NCBI GenBank assembly: GCA_009694185.1
Contig: SHVR01000006.1
Location: 1 to 64,000 of the forward strand
Direction: 5' to 3'
Origin: Alphaproteobacteria bacterium
GTDB lineage: Bacteria > Pseudomonadota > Alphaproteobacteria > SHVR01
DNA: 64,000 bases
The translations under genes and the position numbers were made by a program. Positions 8,253 through 17,915 of the stretch are shown in pieces (position 1 is the stretch's first letter; each line of letters begins with the position of its first letter). A model generated the notes under the pieces. It was not told the DNA's origin and searched no databases. It worked only from the letters and a program-made list of their open reading frames with translations.

Positions 8253-10043
8253 ATGGATGAGCGCGAGTTGCGCGGCCTGATCCAGAGCGTGAAGGCCGGC
8301 AAACTATCCCGGCGCGCCTTCGTGCGGCGGCTGGCGGCGGTGGGCCTGACGGCGCCGCTCGCGACCCAACTGCTGGCCCAGGCTGGCGTCGCCAACGCCA
8401 ATTCCAAATTCGACTACAAGCCGACCAAGCGCGGCGGCGGCGGCACGCTCAAGACCCTGTTCTGGCAGGGGGCCACCCTGCTCAACCCACATTTTGCCGT
8501 CGGCACCAAGGACCAGGAAGGCTCTCGCATTTTCTACGAGCCGCTGGCCGCTTGGGACAATGACGGCAATCTGGTGCCGATCCTGGTCGCCGAAATTCCC
8601 AGCATCGAGAATGACGGCCTGGCGGCGGACGGCATGTCGGTGGTCTGGAAGCTGAAGCCCGGCGTCCAATGGCATGACGGCAAGCCGGTCACGGCCGACG
8701 ATCTGATCTTCAACTGGGAATTCGCCTGCGATCCGGCGACGGCGTCGGTCACCATCGGCAGCTACAAGGAAATCAGCGTCGAGAAGATCGACACGCTGTC
8801 GGTCAGGGTGCGTTTTCCGAAGCCCACCCCGTTCTGGGCCGAGGCGTTCGTCGGCTCGCGCGGCATGATCATTCCGAAGCATCTTTTCGATGCCTATCGC
8901 GGCGAGAAATCACGCGACGCACCGGCAAACCTCCACCCGGTCGGTACCGGCCCCTACAAGATCGTCGAGTTCAAGCCGGGCGACGTGGTCAAGGGCATGC
9001 TCAACCCCCATTATCACATGCCGAACCGGCCGTTTTTCGATTCGATCGAGATGAAGGGCGGCGGCGATGCCGTCTCGGCCGCGCGCGCGGTGTTGCAGAC
9101 GGGCGAGTATGACTATGCCTGGAACCTGCAGGTCGAGGATGAAATCCTGACCCGCCTCGAAGCCGGCGGCAAAGGCCGCGTCAACATCATCCCGGGCGGC
9201 GCCATCGAGCGTATCCAGCTCAACAGCGCCGACCCCTGGACGGAAGTGGATGGCGAGCGCGCCCATATCTCCACCAAGCATCCGCTGCTCTCCGATCCGG
9301 CGGTCCGCCAGGCGCTCGCCATGCTGGTCGACCGGGCCGCGATCCAGGACCATATCTACGGGCGAACCGGCACCGCGACCGGCAATTTCGTCAACAATCC
9401 CGAGCGTTTTCGCTCGAAGAACACGACATGGGAATTCAATGTCGACAAGGCGAACGCGGTCCTCGATGCCGGCGGCTGGGCGCGCGGCACCGATGGCATC
9501 CGGGTCAAGGGCGGCAAGCGGCTGAAGCTCGTCTTCCAGACGTCGATCAACGCGCCGCGCCAGAAAACCCAAGCCATCGTCAAGCAGGCTTGCCAAAAGG
9601 CTGGCATCGACATGGAGCTGAAGTCGGTGACGGCGTCGGTGTTCTTCTCCTCCGACGTCGGCAATCCCGACACCTATGCAAAATTTTACTGCGACTTGCA
9701 GATGTACAATACCGGCTTGGGGCAGCCCGACCCGCAGCTCTTCATGCACCAATATGTCTCCTGGGAAATCTCGAACAAGGCGAACAAGTGGCAGGGCCGC
9801 AATGTCACGCGCTGGGTCAGTAGCGCGTATGACGACACCCTGCGCGCCGCCGAATCCGAACTCGACCCCATCAAGCGGGCGGCACTGTTCATCAAGCTGA
9901 ACGACATGGTGGTGATGGACCATGCGGTGATCCCGGTGGTCGCCCGCCCGTTGGTCAGTGGTTCTATCAAAAAATTGCAGGTCCAGTTGAGCGCCTGGGA
10001 CAACACGTTCTGGAATCTCCGGGAATGGTATCGCGAGACATGA
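8253..10043 (+). CDS. ABC transporter family-5 substrate-binding protein (copy 2, tandem paralog)
   Basis: A 596-aa paralog of the preceding gene, same length and colinear throughout; by eye most residues are identical and long blocks match exactly (for example ATLLNPHFAVGTKDQEGSRIFYEPLA). Start ATG 8253 (MDERELRG) is chosen because it aligns with MNEQQLRG of copy 1; the track start at 8172 adds unrelated residues. The Tat-type signal (SRRAFVRRLAAVGL) is kept. Differences are scattered, including in the C-terminal half where ligand contacts are expected, which would allow the two copies to serve one permease with different specificity. Confidence 0.93.
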   Translation: MDERELRGLIQSVKAGKLSRRAFVRRLAAVGLTAPLATQLLAQAGVANANSKFDYKPTKRGGGGTLKTLFWQGATLLNPHFAVGTKDQEGSRIFYEPLAAWDNDGNLVPILVAEIPSIENDGLAADGMSVVWKLKPGVQWHDGKPVTADDLIFNWEFACDPATASVTIGSYKEISVEKIDTLSVRVRFPKPTPFWAEAFVGSRGMIIPKHLFDAYRGEKSRDAPANLHPVGTGPYKIVEFKPGDVVKGMLNPHYHMPNRPFFDSIEMKGGGDAVSAARAVLQTGEYDYAWNLQVEDEILTRLEAGGKGRVNIIPGGAIERIQLNSADPWTEVDGERAHISTKHPLLSDPAVRQALAMLVDRAAIQDHIYGRTGTATGNFVNNPERFRSKNTTWEFNVDKANAVLDAGGWARGTDGIRVKGGKRLKLVFQTSINAPRQKTQAIVKQACQKAGIDMELKSVTASVFFSSDVGNPDTYAKFYCDLQMYNTGLGQPDPQLFMHQYVSWEISNKANKWQGRNVTRWVSSAYDDTLRAAESELDPIKRAALFIKLNDMVVMDHAVIPVVARPLVSGSIKKLQVQLSAWDNTFWNLREWYRET

Positions 10044-10071
10044 CCTTACTTTCCGCCAGGACGGCTGCGGC

Positions 10072-11031
10072 GTGAGCCAGTATCTACTCCGGCGGTTGCT
10101 GATCGTGGTGCCGAGCCTCTTGGGCATCAGCGTCGTGTTGTTCACGGTGCTGGCCCTTGCCCCCGGCGATCCGTTCGAGGAGCTCGCCGCCAATCCCAGC
10201 GTGCCGCCCGAGGTGGCCGCGGCGCTCCGGGCCAAGTTCGGGCTCGACGATCCGATCCCCGTGCGCTACGCGCGCTGGCTCTTGGCGATGCTCCAGGGGA
10301 ATTGGGGATTCTCGTTCGTGAGCCGCGTCGACGTGGACGTCCTGGTGCTGCAACGGGTGTGGACCACGCTCTTCGTCATCGGTTCGTCCCAGATACTGGC
10401 GCTCATGATCGCACTTCCCGTCGGCGTCTATGCCGCGACCCGGCCGTATTCCATCTTCGACCAGATTTCCAGCACGCTCGCCTTCATCGGCTTCTCGCTG
10501 CCAACGTTCTTCACGGGACTTCTCCTCATCCTCCTCTTCAGCATCACCCTCGACTGGCTGCCCTTCGTCTATCGCGCCGACATCGCCGCCACGGGTTGGC
10601 GCTGGTACTGGGAGCATGTCCGCCAGTCGCTGATGCCGGTGGCCGTCCTTGGCCTCGCCCAGGGCGCCTCCTGGACTCGCTATGTGCGCTCCGCCGTCCT
10701 CGACGTGATCCGCCTCGACTATGTCACCACGGCCCGCTCGAAGGGCCTCGCCGAACGCGTCGTCGTGGTCAAGCATGTGGTGCGCAACGCGCTGATCCCG
10801 GTGGTGACACTGGTGGCGCTCCAGATGCCCGCCATTTTCGGCGGCGCCATCGTCACCGAGCAGATCTTCCGCATTCCCGGCATCGGCTCGCTCCTGATCA
10901 GCTCCATCCTGGCGAACGACACGCCGGTCATCATGGCGGTGACCTTCGTCTTTGCCTGCCTTGTCATCACCTTCAACCTGATCGCGGATATCCTTTATGG
11001 CTGGCTCGACCCTCGCATCGCCTACCGCTAG
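10072..11031 (+). CDS. ABC transporter permease, DppB/OppB type
   Basis: A 319-aa inner-membrane permease. It starts with SQYLLRRLLIVVPSLLGISVVLF, the usual first membrane helix of DppB proteins, and has the N-terminal periplasmic segment with APGDPFEEL. The cytoplasmic EAA-like loop reads DYVTTARSKGLAERVVVVKHVVRNALIPV near residues 220-250, the site that docks the ATPase. Start is GTG 10072, since no ATG lies near. Its 3' end overlaps the next permease by 35 bp, indicating coupling. Confidence 0.93.
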   Translation: MSQYLLRRLLIVVPSLLGISVVLFTVLALAPGDPFEELAANPSVPPEVAAALRAKFGLDDPIPVRYARWLLAMLQGNWGFSFVSRVDVDVLVLQRVWTTLFVIGSSQILALMIALPVGVYAATRPYSIFDQISSTLAFIGFSLPTFFTGLLLILLFSITLDWLPFVYRADIAATGWRWYWEHVRQSLMPVAVLGLAQGASWTRYVRSAVLDVIRLDYVTTARSKGLAERVVVVKHVVRNALIPVVTLVALQMPAIFGGAIVTEQIFRIPGIGSLLISSILANDTPVIMAVTFVFACLVITFNLIADILYGWLDPRIAYR

Positions 11032-11938
11032 CGCGCCCCGGGCGGCACCCGACCGCGCCCGGCATGTCTCGCCAGGCCTGGAGGCTTGGCGGCGGTTTCG
11101 CCGCCACCGCCTCGCCGTGGCGAGCGTGGTCGTGATCGGCCTGATGATATTCGCCGTCCTGTTCGGGCCGATCCTATGGCCGGTCGCGATCAATGAGATC
11201 GATTTCACCGCCCGCCTCCAGGGGCCGTCCTGGAGCCATCCGCTCGGCACCGACGATCTCGGCCAGGACATTCTCGCCCGCATGCTCTATGGCGGGCGCA
11301 TCTCGCTCGCGGTCGGTCTCGCGGCCATGGTGGTCGCCGTCGTCGTCGGCACGATCATTGGCGCGATTGCCGGCATTTCCCGCGGTAGCGTCGATGCGGC
11401 GCTGATGTGGCTGACCGACCTGTTCCTGGCGCTGCCGCAATTGCCGTTGCTCCTGGTCATCATATATCTCTTCCGCGACGCCTTGAAGGAACTGGCCGGC
11501 CCCGAGGTCGGCGTCTTCGTCCTCATCGTCGCCGTGATCGGCGGCTTTCGCTGGATGCCGGTGGCGCGCCTGGTGCGCGCCCAGTTCTTTTCGCTGCGCG
11601 AGAAGGAGTTTGTCGAGGCGGCCCGTGCCCTGGGTGCCTCGACGTCGCGCCAGGTGGTGCGCCACATCCTGCCCAATTCCCTCGGCCCGGTGATCGTCGC
11701 CGGCACCATCGACGTCGCCGCCGCCATCATCGCGGAATCGACCCTCTCCTTCCTTGGGCTCGGCTTCCCGCCCGACATCCCAACCTGGGGGCGGGTGTTG
11801 TACGATGCCAAGGACTATCTCGATTTCGCGCCCCATTGGGCGCTCTTTCCCGGCGGCGCCATCTTCCTCGCCGTGCTCACCATCAACTTCATCGGCGACG
11901 GGCTGCGCGACGCCCTCGATCCCCGCAAGGTCATGTAG
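10997..11938 (+). CDS. ABC transporter permease, DppC/OppC type
   Basis: A 313-aa partner permease. After a basic cytoplasmic N-terminus ([28 protein letters not shown], first helix near residue 40) it shows [24 protein letters not shown], diagnostic of DppC-type proteins, and the ATPase-contact loop [29 protein letters not shown] near residue 210. About six membrane helices are visible. It overlaps the DppB-type gene by 35 bp and is followed after 2 bp by the first ATPase. Confidence 0.93.
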   Translation: MAGSTLASPTASAPRAAPDRARHVSPGLEAWRRFRRHRLAVASVVVIGLMIFAVLFGPILWPVAINEIDFTARLQGPSWSHPLGTDDLGQDILARMLYGGRISLAVGLAAMVVAVVVGTIIGAIAGISRGSVDAALMWLTDLFLALPQLPLLLVIIYLFRDALKELAGPEVGVFVLIVAVIGGFRWMPVARLVRAQFFSLREKEFVEAARALGASTSRQVVRHILPNSLGPVIVAGTIDVAAAIIAESTLSFLGLGFPPDIPTWGRVLYDAKDYLDFAPHWALFPGGAIFLAVLTINFIGDGLRDALDPRKVM

Positions 11939-11940
11939 GC

Positions 11941-12930
11941 GTGGCCGAGAACGGCAAAACGAGCGAACGGCTGCTCGACATACGCGGCCTGAAGACCCAT
12001 TTCAAAACCGACGACGGCTGGGTGCACGCCGTCGATGGCGTCGATCTGACCATCGACCGTGGCGAGACCTTGGGCGTCGTTGGCGAGTCGGGCTGTGGCA
12101 AGACCGTCACCGCGCTCTCGACGTTGAAGCTGATCGCCATGCCGCCCGGCCGCATCATGGCCGGCGAGATCCTCTGGCGCGGCCGCGATCTGGTGCCGTT
12201 GGGCGCCGCGGAAATGCGCAAGATCCGGGCCAAGGAAATCGCCATCATCTTCCAGGAGCCCATGACCTCCCTCAATCCGGTCTACAGCGTGGGCGAGCAG
12301 ATCGCCGAGGTCATCCGCCTGCATGAGGGGCTCGGGCGGCGGGCGGCCTTGGAGAAAACCATCGACATGCTGCGCCTCGTCCATATCCCCAATGCCGACC
12401 GGCGCGTCGGCGATTATCCGCACCAATTCTCGGGCGGCATGCGCCAGCGGGTCATGATCGCCATGGCGCTCTCCTGCAATCCCCAGCTTCTGATCGCCGA
12501 CGAGCCCACGACGGCGCTTGACGTGACGATCCAGGCGCAAATCCTGGAACTGCTCGGCGAATTGAAATCCAAACTCGGCATGGCCATCATGCTGATCACC
12601 CATGCCATGGGCGTCGTCGCCGAGACGGCCGAGCGGGTTGTCGTCATGTATGCGGGCAAGGTGGTGGAGGAAGCGCCCGTGCGCGAGCTCTTTCGCGCCC
12701 CCCGCCACCCCTACACCCAGGGCCTGATCCGCTCCATCCCGCGCATCGACCGGGCGGCGACGGCGAAGACGCGCCTCGAAGCGATCCCGGGCACCGTGCC
12801 GAGCCTGCTCGAACCCGCGCCCGGCTGCCGGTTCGCGCCGCGCTGCCGGTTCGCAAGCCAGATCTGCCTCGATGCGACACCGGCGCTCCGCGAGGTGGCA
12901 CCGGGCCACAAGGTCGCCTGCGTTCTATAA
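11941..12930 (+). CDS. ABC transporter ATP-binding protein, DppD/OppD type
   Basis: A 329-aa cytoplasmic ATPase. GTG 11941, 2 bp after the permease stop, is chosen; the longer track ORF (from 11407) runs through the permease in another frame and is not real there. Walker A is GESGCGKT near residue 50, the ABC signature is SGGMRQR, Walker B is LLIADEP. The C-terminal oligopeptide-transporter extension contains [14 protein letters not shown], the Cys-rich element common in these ATPases. It drives uptake together with the following ATPase. Confidence 0.94.
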   Translation: MAENGKTSERLLDIRGLKTHFKTDDGWVHAVDGVDLTIDRGETLGVVGESGCGKTVTALSTLKLIAMPPGRIMAGEILWRGRDLVPLGAAEMRKIRAKEIAIIFQEPMTSLNPVYSVGEQIAEVIRLHEGLGRRAALEKTIDMLRLVHIPNADRRVGDYPHQFSGGMRQRVMIAMALSCNPQLLIADEPTTALDVTIQAQILELLGELKSKLGMAIMLITHAMGVVAETAERVVVMYAGKVVEEAPVRELFRAPRHPYTQGLIRSIPRIDRAATAKTRLEAIPGTVPSLLEPAPGCRFAPRCRFASQICLDATPALREVAPGHKVACVL

Positions 12931-12950
12931 CGACCCGAGGAAAAGAGCCC

Positions 12951-13925
12951 ATGAGCGACCCCCTGCTGCGCGTCAAGGATCTGGTCCGGTATTTCTCGAT
13001 CAAGGGTGGGATTTTTTCGCGCGAGGTGGATCGGGTGCACGCGGTCGACGGGGTGAGTTTCGAGATCGCCGCCGGCGAGACGCTCGGCCTCGTCGGTGAA
13101 TCGGGTTGCGGCAAATCGACGACGGGGCGCTGCATCCTCCGGCTGATCGAGCCGACGGCGGGCGAAATCTGGTTCGCGGGCCGGAATGTCACGGCGCTCG
13201 GTGGCGAGGCGCTCAGAGCACTCGCCCGCGACATGCAGATCATCTTCCAGGACCCCTACGCCTCGCTCAATCCGCGCATGACGGTAGGCGCCATCATCGG
13301 CGAGGCGCTGATCATCCACAAACTCGCCAAGACCCCGCGCGAGTTCGAGGAACGCATCGTCAGCCTGCTCGAAACCGTGGGCCTCAGTGCCGACCATATG
13401 CGCCGCTATCCGCACGAATTTTCCGGCGGCCAGCGCCAGCGGATCGGCATCGCGCGGGCGCTTGCCGTCTCGCCCAAGCTCATCGTCTGCGACGAGCCGG
13501 TCTCGGCGCTCGACGTGTCGATCCAGGCCCAGGTCATCAATCTGCTCGAGGACCTCCAGGAGCAGTTCAACCTGACCTATCTCTTCATCGCTCACGATCT
13601 CTCGGTCGTCGAACACATCAGCAACCGCGTGGCGGTCATGTATCTTGGCCGGATCGTCGAGATCGCGAGCGCCCACGACCTCTACACACGGCCGCTGCAT
13701 CCCTATACCGAGGCCCTCCTCTCGGCGGTGCCGATCCCCGACCCCGAGGTGAAGCGCCAGCGCATCATGCTGCAAGGCGACGTGCCGAGCCCGATACGCC
13801 CGCCCACCGGCTGCCGCTTCCATACCCGCTGCCCGATCCGCGAGCTGCCACTCTGCAGCACCGAATCCCCGCCCCTCAAACAAGGTGCCGACGGCCATTG
13901 GGTCGCCTGCCATCTTCGCGGCTAA
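12951..13925 (+). CDS. ABC transporter ATP-binding protein, DppF/OppF type
   Basis: A 324-aa ATPase completing the importer. Walker [10 protein letters not shown] is near residue 50, signature SGGQRQR, Walker [13 protein letters not shown], and the C-terminal Cys-rich element reads [15 protein letters not shown]. An SD-like GAGGAAAAG sits before the ATG. It lies 20 bp after the DppD-type gene and ends the operon. The arsR promoter begins only a few bases after its stop codon, so the operator is almost inside its 3' end. Confidence 0.94.
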   Translation: MSDPLLRVKDLVRYFSIKGGIFSREVDRVHAVDGVSFEIAAGETLGLVGESGCGKSTTGRCILRLIEPTAGEIWFAGRNVTALGGEALRALARDMQIIFQDPYASLNPRMTVGAIIGEALIIHKLAKTPREFEERIVSLLETVGLSADHMRRYPHEFSGGQRQRIGIARALAVSPKLIVCDEPVSALDVSIQAQVINLLEDLQEQFNLTYLFIAHDLSVVEHISNRVAVMYLGRIVEIASAHDLYTRPLHPYTEALLSAVPIPDPEVKRQRIMLQGDVPSPIRPPTGCRFHTRCPIRELPLCSTESPPLKQGADGHWVACHLRG

Positions 13926-13931
13926 TTATTT

Positions 13932-13980
13932 CGATAATCGTCGAATTATCGTTGACACGCTGAGCGGCCGATTGTATGAC
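13932..13980 (+). promoter_or_regulatory. sigma70-type promoter with adjoining inverted-repeat operator upstream of arsR
   Basis: CGATAAT (13932-13938) and ATTATCG (13945-13951) form a 7-bp inverted repeat with a 6-bp spacer. Directly after it comes TTGACA (13952-13957), then 17 bp, then TATGAC (13975-13980), an almost ideal promoter. The arsR start lies 17 bp downstream. ArsR repressors typically bind AT-rich imperfect dyads at their own promoter, so autoregulation by the next gene is the natural reading. Confidence 0.75.
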
Positions 13981-13997
13981 CTTCGTCGAAGGATCGA

Positions 13998-14342
13998 ATG
14001 GACGCCACCATGGACGCGAAGCAGACTATCTCGGCCCTCGGTGCCTTGGCGCACGAGAACCGGCTACAATTGTTCCGCCTCCTGGTGCAACGGGGGCCGG
14101 AGGGCCTGGCAGCCGGTGTCATCGCCGAGCGGCTTGGTGTCCTGCCCTCCTCCCTCTCGTTCCATCTCCAGCAGCTTGTCCATGCCGGGCTGATCACCCA
14201 GAAGCGGGTGAGCCGCCAGATCATCTATGCGGCCAATTGCGACGCCATGGGCCGGCTGATGGCCTATTTGACCGAGAACTGCTGTGCCGAGGCGTCCGGG
14301 GCGTGCGCGCCCGCCGACGCCGCTTGGAGGAAACTGGCATGA
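13998..14342 (+). CDS. ArsR-family metalloid-responsive transcriptional repressor
   Basis: A 114-aa winged-helix repressor. The recognition helix region is LPSSLSFHLQQLVHAGLI (about 49-66), followed by the wing (RVSRQIIYAAN). Cysteines occur at 81, 95, 96 and 103, with the CC...C set in the C-terminal tail. This closely resembles the C-terminal As(III) site described for Acidithiobacillus ferrooxidans ArsR (Cys95, Cys96, Cys102) rather than the classical CxCxxC in the DNA-binding helix. It overlaps the downstream flavoprotein start by 4 bp (ATGA). A second in-frame ATG lies four codons later. Confidence 0.9.
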   Translation: MDATMDAKQTISALGALAHENRLQLFRLLVQRGPEGLAAGVIAERLGVLPSSLSFHLQQLVHAGLITQKRVSRQIIYAANCDAMGRLMAYLTENCCAEASGACAPADAAWRKLA

Positions 14343-15706
14343 CCCAGCACCACCTTCCCGTTGCCATCGTTGGCGCCGGCCCGGTCGGGCTTGCCGCCGC
14401 CGCCCACCTGGTTCGGCGCGGCCTGACGCCGATCGTCTTTGAAACAGGCGAGCGGGTCGGCCATGCCGTCAGGGCGTGGTCGCATGTCGCCATGTTCTCG
14501 CCCTGGGCGTTCAATATCGACAAGGCGGCGGCCGAGCTGCTGGATGCGGCCGGCTGGCAGCCGCCGCCGGCGGACGACGTGCCAACCGGCGGTGAGCTGG
14601 TGGCGCGGTATCTGGAGCCGCTCGCGGAGCTGGCCACCCTTCGCCCGCTCATCAATCTTGGCACGCGTGTGACGGCGATCAGCCGCAAGGGCCATGACAA
14701 GCTCAGTACCCCTGGCCGGGATGGCCAGCCCTTCGTGCTGCGCACCGTTGGCGCCGAAGGCGAGCGCGCCCTCGAAGCACAGGCCGTGATCGACGCCTCC
14801 GGCACCTGGTTCCAGCCCAATCCGGCCGGCGCCGACGGCTTGCCCGCCATCGGCGAGCCGGCGATGGCGGCCCACATCCGCTATTGCATCCCCGACGTCC
14901 TTGGCGCCGAGCGGCAACGCTATGCGGGCCGCGCGACGCTGGTCGTCGGCGGCGGCCACTCGGCCATCAATGCGCTGATCGAGCTGGCCGAACTCAAGCG
15001 CCAGGAAGCGAAGGGCCGCATCGTCTGGGCGATGCGGAAGGCACGCGTCGAGGCGGCGTTCGGCGGCGCGGCGGCGGACCGGTTGCCGGCGCGCGGCGCC
15101 CTCGGCAGCCGAGCCCGGGCGCTCGTCGAGAGCGGTACGGTCGAGGTGATCACGCGCTTCCATTTGTCGCGCATTGCCTCCGCCTGCTCCTGCGGCATCA
15201 GGGTAACGGGCGAGCATGATGGCCGGGAAGCACACCTCACCGTCGACGAGATCATTGTCGCCACCGGCTTCCGGCCGGACCTCGATTTGCTCAGGGAAAT
15301 CCGCCTCACCCTCGATCCGTGGCTGGAGAGTAGCGGCAGCATTGGTCCGCTGATCGATCCCAATTTGCATAGCTGCGGCACGGTGCGTCCCCATGGCGCC
15401 AAGGAGCTTACCCACGCCGAGTCCGGCTTCTACATTGCCGGCATGAAGAGCTATGGCCGGGCGCCGACCTTCCTGCTCGCCACCGGCCATGAGCAGGTGC
15501 GCTCGATCGCCGCCGCCATCGCGGGCGACATGGCGGCGGCCGAGCGAGTGGAATTAAGCCTGCCCGAAACGGGCGTCTGCGGCGCGCCGCCGATCATAGC
15601 CGGCGCCGCCAAGGTGGCCACGACGGCAGCGGGCTGCTGCGGTCCCGCCGAGCCGGCGTCTGTGATCGCGGACGCGACCTGTTGCGCGCCCGCCTGCTGC
15701 CCATAG
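14339..15706 (+). CDS. FAD/NAD(P)-binding flavoprotein of an arsR operon (ArsO-like), with Cys-rich tail
   Basis: A 455-aa two-Rossmann flavoprotein. The FAD-binding motif VAIVGAGPVGLAAAAHL is at residues 8-24, the NAD(P) motif LVVGGGHSAINALIEL near 201, and ATGFRPDLDLL near 305 is the usual closing segment. The C-terminal 45 residues are Cys-rich (GCC, TCC, PACCP plus a single Cys), ending in CCP, which suggests metalloid or metal binding. ATG 14339 overlaps the arsR stop; the track ORF start at 13976 runs through arsR in another frame. Flavin monooxygenase-like proteins of ars clusters (ArsO) are the nearest match I know; the reaction is not established here. Confidence 0.8.
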   Translation: MTQHHLPVAIVGAGPVGLAAAAHLVRRGLTPIVFETGERVGHAVRAWSHVAMFSPWAFNIDKAAAELLDAAGWQPPPADDVPTGGELVARYLEPLAELATLRPLINLGTRVTAISRKGHDKLSTPGRDGQPFVLRTVGAEGERALEAQAVIDASGTWFQPNPAGADGLPAIGEPAMAAHIRYCIPDVLGAERQRYAGRATLVVGGGHSAINALIELAELKRQEAKGRIVWAMRKARVEAAFGGAAADRLPARGALGSRARALVESGTVEVITRFHLSRIASACSCGIRVTGEHDGREAHLTVDEIIVATGFRPDLDLLREIRLTLDPWLESSGSIGPLIDPNLHSCGTVRPHGAKELTHAESGFYIAGMKSYGRAPTFLLATGHEQVRSIAAAIAGDMAAAERVELSLPETGVCGAPPIIAGAAKVATTAAGCCGPAEPASVIADATCCAPACCP

Positions 15707-15712
15707 CCCCCC

Positions 15713-17440
15713 TCAAACGGGCGTCGAACCCACATAGGGCCGGCGGGTGAGGAAGTCGAAGTCGCAGCCCTCGTCGGCCTGGCTCACCTGTTCCAGATAG
15801 AGCTTGAGATAGCCGCGCTCGGAGCCGGGATGGGTGGGTGGCCGCCAGCCAACCCGGCGCCGGGCTAGCTCGGCCGCGTCCACCAGGAGTTCCAGGCTTC
15901 GGCTCGGCACGTCGAGACGGATGCGATCGCCCGTCCGCACCAGGGCGAGCGGGCCGCCCACCGCCGCCTCGGGCGTGACATGCAGCACGATCGCCCCGAA
16001 TGCCGTGCCGCTCATGCGCGCATCCGATAAGCGCAGCATGTCCTTCACACCCTGTTCGGCGAGTTTCTTGGGGATCGGGATATAGCCCGCCTCGGGCATA
16101 CCGGGGGCACCCTTGGGGCCGGCATTGCGCAGCACCAGCACATCGTCGGCCGTCACGTCGAGGTTGGGATCGTCGAGGCGGTTGGCCATGTCTTCGAGGG
16201 AGTCGAACACCACGGCGCGGCCCTCATGGCGCATCAGTTTCTGGTCCGCCGCCGCCTGCTTGATAATGGCGCCGCCCGGCGCCAGATTGCCGGCGAGCAC
16301 GGCGATGCCGCCTTGGGGATAGAGCGGATCGTTGAGCGGACGGACCACGTTCTGGCCCCAGTCCTCGGGGAGCGCGTCGACCTCCGCGCCGAGACTCCGG
16401 CCGGTGACCGTCAGACAATCCAGATGCAGCAAGGGCTTCAACGCCCGCAGCACTGGCCCGAGGCCGCCCGCCTTATAGAGATCCTCCATGTAATGCTGGC
16501 CGCTCGGCTTGAGGTCGACGAGGACCGGCGTTGCCTGGCCCATGGCGTCGATGGCCGCCATATCGACCTTGAGGCCCATGCGGCCCGCGACCGCCGTCAT
16601 ATGGATGAGCCCATTGGTCGAGCCACCGACGGCGAGCAGCACCCGGAAGGCATTGGCGAAGGCTTTGGGCGTCATGATCCGGTCGGGGGTGACACCCGCC
16701 GCCGCCAGTTCGACGGCGCGCCTTCCGGTCGCCTCGGCATGGCGGAGGCGATCGGCATGCACGGCCGGAATGGCAGCGCCCCCCGGCAGCATCATGCCGA
16801 GCGCCTCGGTCATCAGCGCCATGGTGCTGGCGGTGCCCATCACCATGCAGGTGCCGGCGGTCGGCATCAGCCGGCCACCGATTTCCTCGATCTCCTCAGG
16901 CCCGATGCGCCCGGCGCGATGCATGCCCCAGAGGCGCCGGCAATCGGTGCAGGCGCCGAGCCGCTCACCCTTATAGTCGCCGGTGATCATGGGGCCGGTC
17001 ACTTCCATGATCGCCGGCACGTTGGCGCTGGCGGCTCCCATCAGGAGGGCCGGCACGGTCTTGTCGCAACCGCCGATCAGCACCACGGCATCCATGGGCT
17101 GGGCGCGGATCATCTCCTCGGTGTCGATCGCCATGAGGTTGCGCAGAAACATGCTGGTCGGGTGCGAGAAGGCCTCATGCACCGATATGACCGGAAAGCG
17201 CACCGGCAGGCCGCCCGCCAAGAGCACGCCGCGCTCGATGGCGTGAATGAGATCGGGCACCGTGCGGTGGCAGGCATTGTAGCCCGAGAACGTATCGGTG
17301 ATGGCGATGATGGGCCGCTCCAGATCATCGTCGGAATAACCCATGCCCTTGATCATGGCCTTGCGCAGGAAGAGCGAAAAGCCGGCATCGCCATATTGCG
17401 CGAGGCCCGCGCGCATGCCCTTGGCGTCGTCCTTGGCCAT
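15713..17440 (-). CDS. IlvD/Edd-family dehydratase (probably a sugar-acid dehydratase)
   Basis: A 575-aa Fe-S dehydratase. Expected elements are present: FSGYNACHRTVPDL near residue 50, LIGGCDKTVPALLMG (cluster Cys) near 125, GACTDCRRLWG (second Cys region), MPTAGTCMVMGTASTMALMTEALG (third), and SDARMSGTAFG with HVTPEAAVGGPLALV near the C-terminus. GACTDCRR differs from the usual IlvD sequence and is closer to pentonate/hexonate dehydratases such as L-arabinonate dehydratase, so a sugar acid is a more likely substrate than dihydroxyisovalerate. It stands alone, converging on the flavoprotein gene. Confidence 0.85.
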   Translation of the reverse strand: MAKDDAKGMRAGLAQYGDAGFSLFLRKAMIKGMGYSDDDLERPIIAITDTFSGYNACHRTVPDLIHAIERGVLLAGGLPVRFPVISVHEAFSHPTSMFLRNLMAIDTEEMIRAQPMDAVVLIGGCDKTVPALLMGAASANVPAIMEVTGPMITGDYKGERLGACTDCRRLWGMHRAGRIGPEEIEEIGGRLMPTAGTCMVMGTASTMALMTEALGMMLPGGAAIPAVHADRLRHAEATGRRAVELAAAGVTPDRIMTPKAFANAFRVLLAVGGSTNGLIHMTAVAGRMGLKVDMAAIDAMGQATPVLVDLKPSGQHYMEDLYKAGGLGPVLRALKPLLHLDCLTVTGRSLGAEVDALPEDWGQNVVRPLNDPLYPQGGIAVLAGNLAPGGAIIKQAAADQKLMRHEGRAVVFDSLEDMANRLDDPNLDVTADDVLVLRNAGPKGAPGMPEAGYIPIPKKLAEQGVKDMLRLSDARMSGTAFGAIVLHVTPEAAVGGPLALVRTGDRIRLDVPSRSLELLVDAAELARRRVGWRPPTHPGSERGYLKLYLEQVSQADEGCDFDFLTRRPYVGSTPV

Positions 17441-17519
17441 GATGCCCTTCCGTGTTTCCTACCCTGTTGGCGACAGCATTGCGCTTGGCGATGTCACGCC
17501 TAGGCGTCTGTGTGAATCC

Positions 17520-17915
17520 TCAGGCAAGGCTCGACACGATATCGGTGTGGGTAAAGTCGTTGCCTTTGAACAGCAAGGGTTCACCGGTCGCCTTCGCCAG
17601 CGCATAAGCAAAGCAATCGCCGAAATTCAAGTTCGCGGGATGTCCGCTGCCCTTGCCGAAATCCCGGTAGGCGTCGCGTGCCAGTCGAGCCTGCACCTCG
17701 GTAACCGGCTCGATGACGATTTCAGCCTCTCTCAAGAGATCATCGAAGCGCCGGCTCGCAATGGCGTCGCGGCTCGAGTCGATCACGATCGCGGCCTCGA
17801 CGAAGTTAGCCGCCGAGAGCCGCCGCCTGCCTGCCTCGTCAATAGCCTCTGCGTAGGCGTTCGCTTCCAGTTCGTCGCGGAGAATGGCGATCAGCGCGGA
17901 GGCGTCGATGATCAT
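17520..17915 (-). CDS. vapC: PIN-domain toxin, VapC type (module 1)
   Basis: A 131-aa PIN-domain ribonuclease-like toxin. ATG 17915 ([12 protein letters not shown]) is chosen because the PIN fold starts there and because it overlaps the antitoxin stop by 4 bp; the 26 extra residues of the track ORF are spurious. The acidic site is visible as DASA near the start, NFVEAA in the middle and [11 protein letters not shown] near residue 95. VapC toxins cleave RNA, commonly tRNA or rRNA, when released from the antitoxin. Confidence 0.9.
   Translation of the reverse strand: MIIDASALIAILRDELEANAYAEAIDEAGRRRLSAANFVEAAIVIDSSRDAIASRRFDDLLREAEIVIEPVTEVQARLARDAYRDFGKGSGHPANLNFGDCFAYALAKATGEPLLFKGNDFTHTDIVSSLA

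Noticed and set aside
11407-11940. N-terminal 178 codons of the track ORF 11407-12930
   Set aside because: This part runs through the DppC-type permease in another frame; the ATPase begins at GTG 11941, 2 bp after the permease stop.
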